Under the pieces are notes generated by a model. That model was not told the origin of the DNA, did not search any database, and saw only the letters and a program-made list of their open reading frames with translations. Positions 9,723 to 17,555 of a DNA stretch of 64,000 nucleotides are shown here, piece by piece. The stretch's first letter is position 1, and each line of letters opens with the position of its first letter. Made by a program: the position numbers and the translations under genes. This DNA comes from Chryseobacterium capnotolerans (GTDB lineage Bacteria > Bacteroidota > Bacteroidia > Flavobacteriales > Weeksellaceae). Location: contig NZ_CP065589.1 of assembly GCF_021278965.1 (NCBI RefSeq), positions 749,001 through 813,000 of the forward strand. Direction: 5' to 3'.

Positions 9723-10633
9723 TTAAGAATGGTTGCTTACGGCATTAATAAATACTTCATTCATGCTAGGAATTCTTTCGTCAAATGATCTTACTTTTCC
9801 TATATGTACAAGATCCAGAAGAATATTGTTCTGATCCGTTTCATTTTTGAGGTCAAAAGAAACCAGGCTGTTCTCGTTGGAAAAGTTGAAGATCTCGTAT
9901 TTATTTCTGAAGCTTTCCAATTGTTCATTGTTCACTTCAGAAAGGGTAATTCCAAAAATATTTTTCTTGAATTTTTCTCTTACGTCAAAAACTCTTCCGT
10001 CAATAATTTTTTTAGAGTTGTTAATCAACGCCACATAATCACACATTTCTTCTACACTTTCCATTCTGTGAGTAGAAAGAATGATGGTGGTTCCGTTATT
10101 CTTAAGATCAATGATTTGATCTTTGATTAAGTTGGCATTTACAGGATCGAAACCTGAGAAAGGTTCATCAAGGATTAAAAGATGGGGTCTGTGAAGTACC
10201 GTAACTACAAACTGAATCTTTTGTGCCATCCCTTTAGAGAGTTCAGAAAGTTTTTTCTTCCACCATTGGTCGATATTCAGTTTGTCAAACCATTTTTTTG
10301 CTTCATTCAGGGCATCATTTTTACTCATCCCTTTCAATTCTCCAAAATACAAGATCTGATCGCCTACACTCATATTTTTGTATAGTCCTCTCTCTTCCGG
10401 CATATAACCGATATCCTTGATGTGGCTAGGGTTCAGTTTTTGTCCATTGATTAAGATCTCTCCGGAGTCTGCTTGGGTAATTTGGTTAATAATACGGATG
10501 AATGATGTTTTTCCGGCCCCGTTAGGTCCTAAAAGTCCGTAGATACTGCCTTTAGGAACATGGATGCTGAAATCATCCAATGCTACCTTTTTCCAGTATT
10601 ATAGGTCTTTTTAATATGTTCAGCTTTTAGCAT
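9723..10633 (-). CDS. ABC transporter ATP-binding protein (NatA-like), frameshifted near its start
   Basis: ATPase partner of the permease downstream. It has Walker A GPNGAGKTS, the signature SKGMAQKIQ, Walker B LLILDEPFSG and the H-loop STHRMES. A C-terminal domain of about 80 residues is typical of the NatA group. The true start is ATG 10633 (MLKAEHIKKTYNTG...). The frame breaks in the five-T run at 10588-10592 (plus strand), where one more base would join it to VALDDFSIHVPKG. Without the repair the protein would have to start at 10580 and lose its first beta strand. Probably a sequencing error. Confidence 0.82.
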
Positions 10634-10704
10634 TAAGTTATTTTTACAATTAGTATAAAAAAGTCCTTAAAGTTACGGAAATATTAAACGAGATTGGTAT
10701 AAAG

Positions 10705-10730
10705 AAAAAATCCTGATGATTATCAGGATC
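10705..10730 (-). terminator. Terminator of the small T9SS cargo gene
   Basis: Stem ATCCTGAT / ATCAGGAT (10710-10729) with six T following on the minus strand. Confidence 0.75.
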
Positions 10731-10735
10731 TTAAT

Positions 10736-11086
10736 TTATTGTTTCACGATTTGAGTAACTTTCTGCGTATTGTCGCTCAAAATATAACGAATCAGATATT
10801 TTCCGGGTTTTAATTTTTCAATATTAATCTCTCCGGAGTTCATATTGACTGTATAATTGGCAACCTGCATACCCAAAATAGAATAAAAGGTCACACTTTT
10901 GATTCTTAAAGAAGAATCTTTTGCCTTAATAATAAGGAAATCCTTTGCAGGATTTGGATAGGCAAGCAAAACACCATCATCTGCTTTCTGAGAGATGGAA
11001 CCCGGCTCTCTAAGCTGAGCTTGTAAATTGTTGGAAAACCCAACAAAAGCGCCTACAAATAAAAATAAAAGTAAAAATTTTTTCAT
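10736..11086 (-). CDS. Small exported protein with T9SS type A sorting domain
   Basis: A 116-residue protein. A signal peptide (MKKFLLLFLFVGAFVGFSNN, then LQAQ) is followed directly by a sorting domain with the hallmarks YPNPAKDFL, a central FYSILGMQV and a C-terminal LKPGKYLIRY...KVTQIVKQ. Almost no mature passenger is left between the two. The open frame extends upstream to 11515, but that part is the antisense of hemB, and the signal peptide fixes the start at 11086. It may be a minimal T9SS surface protein or a remnant of a larger cargo. Confidence 0.75.
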   Translation of the reverse strand: MKKFLLLFLFVGAFVGFSNNLQAQLREPGSISQKADDGVLLAYPNPAKDFLIIKAKDSSLRIKSVTFYSILGMQVANYTVNMNSGEINIEKLKPGKYLIRYILSDNTQKVTQIVKQ

Positions 11087-11204
11087 CAAATTTATAATTT
11101 CTCGAATATATATAACAAATATAACAAATTCTATAATTTCATACAATAGTTTTTTGTATAACTTATAGTAAATTTGTAGAAACTTATTCAAAAAGTATTC
11201 CAAA

Positions 11205-12194
11205 ATGATACATTCAAGAAATAGAAGACTTAGAGTTAATGAATCTATCAGAAGTTTGGTAAGAGAAAATGTGCTTACAACTGATGATTTTGTAATGCCG
11301 ATCTTCGTAATGGAGGGCGAAAACATGCAGGAACCGATCCCGTCGATGCCGGGAATTTTCAGGCGAAGCATCGATTTAACAGTAAAAGAATGTAAGGAAT
11401 TATTTTCTTTAGGCGTAAAAGCTGTCAATTTGTACATGAAGGTGTCAGAACATCTGAAAGACAATACCGGAAAGGAAGCATGGAACCAAAACGGATTGAT
11501 GCAGAATACCATCAAAGCTATTAAAGACGCTGTTCCAGGAATGGTAGTAATGCCTGATGTAGCTTTAGATCCTTATTCAATCTATGGACACGACGGTATT
11601 ATTGAAAATGGAAAAATTCTAAATGATGCAACGAACGAGGCATTGGCAAGAATGTCAGTATCTCATGCTGAAGCGGGTGCAGATCTTGTAGCACCAAGTG
11701 ATATGATGGATGGAAGAGTACAGGTGATCCGTGAAGCATTGGAACAAAGCGGATTCACGGATGTGGGTATCGTAAGCTATGCTGCAAAATATGCAAGTTC
11801 TTTCTACGGGCCTTTCAGAAGTGCTTTAGATAGTGCTCCTAAAGAAAATGTTGAAATTCCGAAAGATAAAAAGACTTATCAGATGGACTTTCACAACTCT
11901 CGTGAAGCTTTGAATGAAGTATTTAAAGATATTGATGAAGGAGCAGATATTATCATGATTAAACCAGGACTTCCTTACTTAGATATTGTTTCTAAAGTAC
12001 GTGAAGCGATTGATCTTCCAATTGCCGTTTATAACGTAAGTGGAGAATATGCAATGGTAAAAGCAGCTGTTCAGAACGGTTGGTTGGATAATGATAAAAC
12101 CATTATTGAAAATCTTACATGTTTCAAAAGAGCAGGTGCAGATATGATCTTTACTTATTTTGCTAAAGAAGCAGCGATGATTTTGAATAAGTAA
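11205..12194 (+). CDS. hemB: Delta-aminolevulinic acid dehydratase (porphobilinogen synthase)
   Basis: Condenses two 5-aminolevulinate molecules to porphobilinogen in heme synthesis. The 329-residue protein has the two Schiff-base lysines, Lys195 in YAAKYASSFYG and Lys253 in MIKPGLPY. The metal-site segment reads DVALDPYSIYGHDG, with Asp/Ala in place of the cysteine cluster, which points to the non-zinc (Mg/K-type) class. Its final 70 codons are repeated 530 bp downstream. The gene points toward a minus-strand GG-leader peptide gene. Confidence 0.95.
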   Translation: MIHSRNRRLRVNESIRSLVRENVLTTDDFVMPIFVMEGENMQEPIPSMPGIFRRSIDLTVKECKELFSLGVKAVNLYMKVSEHLKDNTGKEAWNQNGLMQNTIKAIKDAVPGMVVMPDVALDPYSIYGHDGIIENGKILNDATNEALARMSVSHAEAGADLVAPSDMMDGRVQVIREALEQSGFTDVGIVSYAAKYASSFYGPFRSALDSAPKENVEIPKDKKTYQMDFHNSREALNEVFKDIDEGADIIMIKPGLPYLDIVSKVREAIDLPIAVYNVSGEYAMVKAAVQNGWLDNDKTIIENLTCFKRAGADMIFTYFAKEAAMILNK

Positions 12195-12212
12195 TTTTAA
12201 AATAGAAGAGTA

Positions 12213-12241
12213 ATGAGGCTATCAATTTATGACAGCCTCAT
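12213..12241. terminator. Hairpin between hemB and the first GG-leader peptide gene
   Basis: Perfect 8-bp stem ATGAGGCT / AGCCTCAT with a 13-base loop, placed 18 bp after hemB and 5 bp after the convergent peptide gene. There is no strong T-run on the plus strand. Probably a shared terminator. Confidence 0.5.
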
Positions 12242-12245
12242 CTTA

Positions 12246-12410
12246 CTATACTTTAGGAACACATCCGCAACATCCCTCGTATTGGTCAGTTGATGGATCA
12301 CATACGTATATTGAATTACACATGTAAACATATCCTACTCGGCATTGTAGAATTCCTCCTCCTAAAACAGACTTAAGTCCATTTCTTGAAATTTTCTTGA
12401 AATTTTTCAT
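12246..12410 (-). CDS. Short Cys-containing peptide with double-glycine-type leader (bacteriocin-like)
   Basis: A 54-residue peptide. The leader MKNFKKISRNGLKSVLGG has the charged, amphipathic pattern (K-K-I-S-x-x-x-L-x-x-V-x-GG) of double-glycine leaders cut by peptidase-containing ABC exporters. The remaining 36 residues hold six cysteines, including CCGC near the end (47-50), suggesting disulfide bonds or thioether-type modification. Similar short Chryseobacterium proteins are annotated as bacteriocin-like. No modifying enzyme or exporter gene lies close by. Coding potential is supported by the leader and the clean frame; function is inferred. Confidence 0.65.
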   Translation of the reverse strand: MKNFKKISRNGLKSVLGGGILQCRVGYVYMCNSIYVCDPSTDQYEGCCGCVPKV

Positions 12411-12511
12411 TTTAAATAATTTGTTTTATTGAGCTTTAAATGTAATAAAAAATTAAATAGATGTAGGATTATTTTTTTTAAATTGGGATAAGGGTAATAT
12501 TGTTCTTCATG

Positions 12512-12724
12512 GATATTGTTTCTAAAGTACGTGAAGCGATTGATCTTCCAATTACCGTTTATAACGTAAGTGGAGAATACGCAATGGTAAAAGCAGCTGT
12601 TCAGAACGGTTGGCTGGATAATGATAAAACCATTATTGAAAATCTTACATGTTTCAAAAGAGCAGGTGCAGATAAGATCTTTACTTATTTTGCTAAAGAA
12701 GCAGCAATGATTTTAAATAAATAG
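12512..12724 (+). pseudogene. Duplicated 3' end of hemB (last 70 codons)
   Basis: 213 bp matching hemB 11982-12194 without a gap, at a constant offset of 530 bp. I count seven coding substitutions plus a changed stop codon (TAA to TAG). Two substitutions alter residues (Ala to Thr in DLPIAVYN, Met to Lys in AGADMIF). The fragment starts inside the catalytic barrel and lacks both Schiff-base lysines, so it cannot be an active enzyme. An in-frame ATG 9 bp before the fragment (12503) would allow translation of a short product, but I see no reason to expect one. Confidence 0.85.
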
Positions 12725-12745
12725 AAATAATTCAATATGAATAAT

Positions 12746-12790
12746 AAAAGCAAAAAATGCTGTCTCACTGAGGCAGCATTTTTTGCTTTT
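12746..12790. terminator. Bidirectional terminator between the hemB fragment and the second GG-leader peptide gene
   Basis: A long perfect stem AAAAGCAAAAAATGCTG / CAGCATTTTTTGCTTTT with an 11-base loop. It has A and T runs on both sides and would work in either direction. Confidence 0.8.
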
Positions 12791-12833
12791 ATTAAGATAA
12801 ATTGTTTTGCCTCCCTGATTATAATTTTTTCAT

Positions 12834-13010
12834 TTATCTTCCAGCACAGAGAGGGTCTTCAGGACGTATAGGGTTATCGGGATGATCTAAAAGACAAATT
12901 TTTGTTGGACATAGATACCATCCCCGAAAACAGTTCCCGTTTTTATCAGGATAGGTATAATAATATCCGCCTTCGATTTGTTTTAAATCTTTTTTTGTTA
13001 ATTTTTTCAT
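12834..13010 (-). CDS. Second short peptide with double-glycine leader (bacteriocin-like)
   Basis: A 58-residue peptide. The leader MKKLTKKDLKQIEGG is a textbook double-glycine leader (L at -12, L/I at -7/-4, E and GG before the cut). The core of 43 residues begins YYYTYPDKNGN and has four cysteines and several prolines. Only the leader resembles the first peptide; the cores are unrelated. It lies 66 bp downstream of the TM2 gene on the same strand and could share its transcript. No dedicated exporter is nearby, so a general GG-peptidase ABC exporter elsewhere would be needed. Confidence 0.7.
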   Translation of the reverse strand: MKKLTKKDLKQIEGGYYYTYPDKNGNCFRGWYLCPTKICLLDHPDNPIRPEDPLCAGR

Positions 13011-13076
13011 GGTGAATATTTTATTAATTAGTTATACTAAAATAATGAAAATATTTCACATTATTTTGATATTTAA

Positions 13077-13373
13077 TTATAGCCAAGGTTTTTTCCCATA
13101 AACATAGGTGTCATCAAACTGTTTGTCATCCATACAAAGATAGATGATGCCTTCAATAAAAGGAATAATGGAGGCAATACCACAGGTAACAATGTTCAGA
13201 ACCAATTGGATAATTCCTTCTTTGGTATACCCAAGATAAAATTTATTTAAGCCCAGCCAGCCTACAAGAATACCTAATAGGGCCGCAGGAAGTTTTTTCT
13301 CTGAACGGTAAGGGATATTCGCCTGTTGTTGGTTTCCTGTATTTTCTGTTTTTGTGTAACCGTAGTTTTCCAT
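13077..13373 (-). CDS. TM2 domain-containing protein
   Basis: A 98-residue membrane protein. After a polar N-terminus of about 28 residues come two hydrophobic segments around the TM2 signature: LLGILVGWLGLNKFYLG, then a second helix IIQLVLNIVTCGIASIIPFI. The C-terminal tail is short. TM2 proteins are small inner-membrane proteins of unknown function. It is the gene just upstream of the second GG-leader peptide on the same strand; a shared transcript is possible but unproven. Confidence 0.85.
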   Translation of the reverse strand: MENYGYTKTENTGNQQQANIPYRSEKKLPAALLGILVGWLGLNKFYLGYTKEGIIQLVLNIVTCGIASIIPFIEGIIYLCMDDKQFDDTYVYGKKPWL

Positions 13374-13515
13374 TTCTTAGTATTTGTAATTGATTGAATT
13401 TTTTTATAATAAGTAGATTTAAATTATTAAAAGTTACAAACACTGAATGTTAAAAGGTTTCAAATTTTAGAACAACAAGTTTACATTAAGATATAAGTGA
13501 AGTTTATATTTTTGA

Positions 13516-13523
13516 TATATTTG
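13516..13523 (+). promoter_or_regulatory. -7 box (TATATTTG) of the lptB-like gene
   Basis: TATATTTG lies only 4 bp before the ATG at 13528. A start site 5-7 bp downstream of the box would give a leaderless mRNA. No good -33 element is visible at the expected distance. Confidence 0.4.
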
Positions 13524-13527
13524 CCTT

Positions 13528-14589
13528 ATGATTTTACGAGGAGAAAACTTAATCAAAGAATACGGTCCTAAAAAAGTTGTAAAAGGCGTTTCTGTACAGG
13601 TTCAGCAGGGAGAAATTGTAGGTTTGCTTGGTCCAAACGGAGCAGGAAAAACCACATCGTTTTATATGATCGTAGGGTTGGTTAAGCCTACTTCAGGAAA
13701 AATTTTCTTGGATAAACAGGAGATTACTACGGATGCGATGTACCGAAGAGCTCAAAAGGGAATCGGATATCTGGCACAGGAAGCTTCCGTTTTCAGGAAA
13801 TTGTCTGTAGAGGAAAATATTATGGGAGTATTGCAGCTGACAAAACTGTCCAAACGTGAACAGCAAATCAAATGTGATGAACTGATCGAAGAGTTTTCTT
13901 TGCAGCATGTTCGTAAAAACAGAGGGGATCTTCTTTCCGGAGGAGAGAGACGTAGAACGGAAATTGCCCGTTGTTTGGCAACAAGCCCGAACTTTATTCT
14001 TTTGGATGAACCTTTCGCTGGGGTAGACCCGATTGCGGTAGAAGATATTCAAAAGATTGTAAGAAGCCTTGTAGATAAAAATATCGGAATCCTGATTACC
14101 GACCACAACGTACAGCAGACCCTTGCAATTACCAATAAGACCTATATTATGTTTGAAGGAAAGATTCTTAAAGAAGGACTTCCGGAAGATCTTGCGAATG
14201 ATCCACAGGTAAGAGAAGCTTATCTTGGTGAAAACTTCGTATACCAAAGCATTTTAGACAAACCGAAGAAGAAAAAGTACGCTTATAACATCTGGGCAGG
14301 TAATTTTGATTCAAAATCTCAATTGCAGGGATTTGTTGATGAAAACTTTAAGGAATATGATAATCTGAGACTGATGTATGGTTTTGAAGATGTTAGTTTT
14401 GCTTCATTAGGAAACTCAGAGATCGAGCATATCTTTAGTGAGGTAGTGGATAAAAATGCAAACAACTCATTTGTTTTCCAGAAAAAAGAAATTAATTCAC
14501 AATATTCTCTGGAGCAAGCAGAGGCAGAATCTAAAAAAGTGAGTCAGCCAGAGCTTCATTATCTGACAACGTATATGTATGAAGGATAA
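13528..14589 (+). CDS. lptB: LPS export ABC transporter ATPase (LptB-like) with an extra C-terminal domain
   Basis: Residues 1-242 are a complete LptB-type ATPase that would power LPS extraction from the inner membrane. It has Walker A GPNGAGKTT (35-43), the Q-loop YLAQEASVF, the signature LSGGERRRTEIAR, Walker B FILLDEPFAGVDP and the switch His in TDHNVQQ. LptB proteins normally end soon after. Here a basic linker (KPKKKKY) leads into about 100 more residues (251-353, YNIWAGNFDSKSQLQ...), with no break in frame. The extension resembles Imm22-type domains (W-x-G-N-F), a recalled and tentative match. A terminator follows. Confidence 0.85.
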   Translation: MILRGENLIKEYGPKKVVKGVSVQVQQGEIVGLLGPNGAGKTTSFYMIVGLVKPTSGKIFLDKQEITTDAMYRRAQKGIGYLAQEASVFRKLSVEENIMGVLQLTKLSKREQQIKCDELIEEFSLQHVRKNRGDLLSGGERRRTEIARCLATSPNFILLDEPFAGVDPIAVEDIQKIVRSLVDKNIGILITDHNVQQTLAITNKTYIMFEGKILKEGLPEDLANDPQVREAYLGENFVYQSILDKPKKKKYAYNIWAGNFDSKSQLQGFVDENFKEYDNLRLMYGFEDVSFASLGNSEIEHIFSEVVDKNANNSFVFQKKEINSQYSLEQAEAESKKVSQPELHYLTTYMYEG

Positions 14590-14625
14590 AATTTAAGTAT
14601 TTAATAGTTTAAAACCATAATAAAG

Positions 14626-14658
14626 ACGTACCTTTTCTTTTCGAAACGGTACGTTTTT
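14626..14658 (+). terminator. Terminator after the lptB-like gene
   Basis: Stem ACGTACC / GGTACGT (14626-14632, 14648-14654) followed by five T. Confidence 0.65.
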
Positions 14659-14675
14659 CAGTTTAAATAATTCCT

Positions 14676-16484
14676 ATGGCAAAACCATTCAACAGAACAG
14701 TTACTTTATTCGGGATTTATAAACAGCTTGTTCCCTTTATCAGACCTTACCGATTAATGATTTACGGAACATTGTTTCTTACTTTTCTTGGAGCTCTGGC
14801 GGCACAGGTCAATCCGATAGTACTTAAATATACAGTGGATGAGGTTACCCAACTTACCCATCTTCCGCATCCGATGACAGAGGGAATTCATATTCTTATC
14901 ATCATCTCCATTATTTTATTAGGAAAAGAATTATTGAATATTTTTATCAATTTTGGACAGAAATTCTATGGAGAAAAAATCAGAATCAATGTCAGTTCGG
15001 TGTTGGCACAATCAGCCATAGATAAAATTTTGGGCTACCGTGTGGCTTATTTCAATGATGAAAATCACGAATCCGGAAAACTCCAGATCAGGATAGACCG
15101 TGGGATTGAGAGTTTAACCAAGTTAGTACAAAATTTTTTCATCGATATTCTTCCGCTTTTTTCCAATGCGATTATTGCACTGATCATCATGTACATGCAG
15201 AATGTGTATGTAGGATTGGTTTCTACAATTATTGTCCCAATCTATTTTTACATAAGCTCATTACAGGCTAAAAAACTAAGTGGAGTACGCCGGCAGCTCA
15301 GAAATCAGAGAGAAAAGAAAACTTCCGGGCTTTTAAACTTGGTCAATTCTATTATGGTGATCAAAAGTTTTGTCCGCGAAAAATTCGAAGGGAAAAAACA
15401 ATATGATCTCCAGATGCAGCTGATGGAAAGCCAGATGTTCACAAGAAGAACCAACTTTATATATGATGGATTAAAAACCTTTATTGAACAGTTTGGTGTT
15501 GTTTTAATTATTCTTCTAACAGTGTATCTGGTATTGGATCAGCAAATGACTATCGGAGCCATTATGCTTCATATTATGCTTTTCAACAATGTATCAGCGC
15601 CTATCCGTCAATTACATAGGATTTATGATGATATGAATGATGCAATGATCTATGCCGAAGGATATTTTGATATTCTTAATGCTGATAGTGAAACAGAACC
15701 AAACGGAAGCTTTGTAGAGAAAGAGATTAAAGGAACTTTTGAACTTAGAAATGTAGATTTTACTTATCCTAACGGAACACAAGCTTTGCATGATGTTTCC
15801 ATGAAAATTGAAAATGGGAAAACAACAGCATTGGTGGGATTAAGCGGAGCCGGAAAATCCACTGTGATTAATCTTCTGTGTAAATTTTATCTGCCCAATT
15901 CAGGAGAAATTTTGCTGGATGGGGTGAACTTAAATGAATTTGATAATACATTTCTGAGAAGCGATCTTGGATTGGTTCTTCAGAAAAACCATATTTTTCA
16001 GGGAAGTATTGAAGACAACATCCGCTATGGAGATATGAATGCTACTTTTGAGGAGATTCAGGCTGCCGCTAAAAAAGCATATCTGCACGATCAGATCATG
16101 GATCTTCCTACGGGATATCAGCATGATGCTACCCAGCTTTCAGGAGGACAACAGCAAAGAATTGCGATTGCAAGATTGTTTTTGAAGAATCCTCCGATTA
16201 TATTCCTGGATGAGCCTACAGCAAGTCTGGATGCCATTGCTACCGAACAGATCAAGAATTCTTTGGATGCTATCAAAGAGGGAAGAACGGTGATCATTAT
16301 TTCCCATTCCTTATCGCAGATCCTGGATTCAGATACCATCTATGTGATGAAAAAGGGGAGAGTGGTAGAGAATGGAACTCATGATGAGCTTTATAACAAA
16401 GAAGGAACCTACCGTGAGATTTTTGATGCTTCAGCACGAAGTTTAAATCTTGACAAACTGATGAATACTCTTAAAGAAAATTAA
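14676..16484 (+). CDS. ABC transporter, fused permease and ATPase (MsbA-like)
   Basis: A 602-residue half-transporter with an N-terminal transmembrane domain of about six helices (30-310). The C-terminal nucleotide-binding domain (about 350-590) has Walker A GLSGAGKST, signature LSGGQQQRIAIAR, Walker B IIFLDEPTASLD and H-loop ISHSLSQ. Homodimers of this type export lipids (MsbA) or drugs and peptides. The neighbouring lptB-like gene makes a lipid A flippase role plausible, but the sequence alone cannot settle it. No peptidase C39 domain is present, so it is not a GG-peptide processing exporter. Confidence 0.85.
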   Translation: MAKPFNRTVTLFGIYKQLVPFIRPYRLMIYGTLFLTFLGALAAQVNPIVLKYTVDEVTQLTHLPHPMTEGIHILIIISIILLGKELLNIFINFGQKFYGEKIRINVSSVLAQSAIDKILGYRVAYFNDENHESGKLQIRIDRGIESLTKLVQNFFIDILPLFSNAIIALIIMYMQNVYVGLVSTIIVPIYFYISSLQAKKLSGVRRQLRNQREKKTSGLLNLVNSIMVIKSFVREKFEGKKQYDLQMQLMESQMFTRRTNFIYDGLKTFIEQFGVVLIILLTVYLVLDQQMTIGAIMLHIMLFNNVSAPIRQLHRIYDDMNDAMIYAEGYFDILNADSETEPNGSFVEKEIKGTFELRNVDFTYPNGTQALHDVSMKIENGKTTALVGLSGAGKSTVINLLCKFYLPNSGEILLDGVNLNEFDNTFLRSDLGLVLQKNHIFQGSIEDNIRYGDMNATFEEIQAAAKKAYLHDQIMDLPTGYQHDATQLSGGQQQRIAIARLFLKNPPIIFLDEPTASLDAIATEQIKNSLDAIKEGRTVIIISHSLSQILDSDTIYVMKKGRVVENGTHDELYNKEGTYREIFDASARSLNLDKLMNTLKEN

Positions 16485-16524
16485 TAATTTTGTTGACTTA
16501 CTTCTTCGGCCAACAATTGTCAAA

Positions 16525-17481
16525 ATGAACGATCATTATCTAAAAAAACTCGACCGCGTAACAGCCATTCTTACCCAGCTGCAGTCTAAACCTGTAGTAA
16601 GGGCTCAGGATCTTGCTGAAAAATTTGATGTCAGTGTAAGGACTATTTACCGGGATGTAAAAACCCTTGAGAATGCAGGAATTCCAATTGTGGGAGAAGC
16701 AGGAAACGGATATTCACTGATGGAAGGTTATAAACTTCCGCCAATCATGTTTACCAAAGAAGAAGTTTTGAGTTTTATCACTGCTGAAAAGCTGATGCAG
16801 AAGTTTTCTCATCAGAGTTTGGGAAATCATTATCAGACCGCGATGGAAAAAGTGCGTTCAGTATTGAGGTATTCGGATAAAAACTTGATACAGAATATTG
16901 AAAAACAAATTGATGTTTTTAATGTTCATACCCAGCAGAAGGAAGAAGACTCTCTGAAGAATGTCATTCCTATTATTCTGGAAAGTATTGCAGAGAAGAC
17001 ACAGCTGAATATTGAATATCAGACGGTAGATTCAAGAGTGACCAATAGAACGATTGAAGCAGTTGGAATTTTCTTTGAATTTAATTTTTGGTATATCATG
17101 GCCTATTGTACACTCAGGAAAGACTTCAGACAGTTTAGAGTAGATAGAATTCTAAAAATTTCTAAAACACAGATTCCTTTTTTACAGGAATACGGTCAGA
17201 TCAACGATTACAGAAAGTCACACGGCAATAAAGTTCAGGCAAGACTTTTGGTAGACAAAAAGATAATGGCTCACCTTGTTAATTCTAAGAAATATTATGG
17301 TCTGATTGAAGAAGTAGAAACTGATCAGGGAATGGAGCTTACTTTTGAAACAGAATGGATTAATGATGGATTTCCCCGCTGGGTTATCACTTTTGCAGAC
17401 TATGCCACAGTTCTGGAACCAGAGAGTCTTAGGACAAGAATGAATGAACTTCTTGTCAAAATGATAGAAAAACATCAGTAA
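16525..17481 (+). CDS. YafY-type transcriptional regulator (HTH + WYL domain)
   Basis: A 318-residue DNA-binding protein. The N-terminal DeoR-like helix-turn-helix (about 8-65) includes AEKFDVSVRTIYRDVKTLE. The middle and C-terminal WYL region (about 135-230) includes GIFFEFNFWYIMAYC and the RFRVDRI-like FRQFRVDRILKI. WYL proteins sense ligands or nucleic acids and often control stress or defence genes. A TTGTTG-N15-CAACAA dyad lies just upstream. The convergent DinB gene is a possible target neighbour; this is inference. Confidence 0.85.
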   Translation: MNDHYLKKLDRVTAILTQLQSKPVVRAQDLAEKFDVSVRTIYRDVKTLENAGIPIVGEAGNGYSLMEGYKLPPIMFTKEEVLSFITAEKLMQKFSHQSLGNHYQTAMEKVRSVLRYSDKNLIQNIEKQIDVFNVHTQQKEEDSLKNVIPIILESIAEKTQLNIEYQTVDSRVTNRTIEAVGIFFEFNFWYIMAYCTLRKDFRQFRVDRILKISKTQIPFLQEYGQINDYRKSHGNKVQARLLVDKKIMAHLVNSKKYYGLIEEVETDQGMELTFETEWINDGFPRWVITFADYATVLEPESLRTRMNELLVKMIEKHQ

Positions 17482-17506
17482 AAAACCTCAGCAAAAACTG
17501 CTGAGG
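17480..17506 (-). terminator. Terminator of the DinB-family gene
   Basis: Stem CCTCAGC / GCTGAGG (17486-17492, 17500-17506) followed on the minus strand by six T. It also lies 4 bp after the regulator stop and may act in both directions. Confidence 0.75.
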
Positions 17507-17555
17507 TAGATTGACTTTTATTGGTAATAGATGAAATGGTTTATAAACTGTTGTA

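Noticed and set aside
11087..11515. Upstream extension of the small T9SS gene
   Set aside because: It is antisense to the start of hemB, and the signal peptide marks the true start at 11086.
12500..12724. hemB fragment as a functional gene
   Set aside because: It lacks both Schiff-base lysines and most of the barrel.
13670..14250. Long minus-strand frame inside the lptB-like gene
   Set aside because: Antisense to conserved ATPase motifs; no own homology or start context.
14676..16484. MsbA-like exporter as the GG-peptide processing exporter
   Set aside because: It has no N-terminal C39 peptidase domain and is separated from the peptide genes by the TM2 and lptB-like genes.
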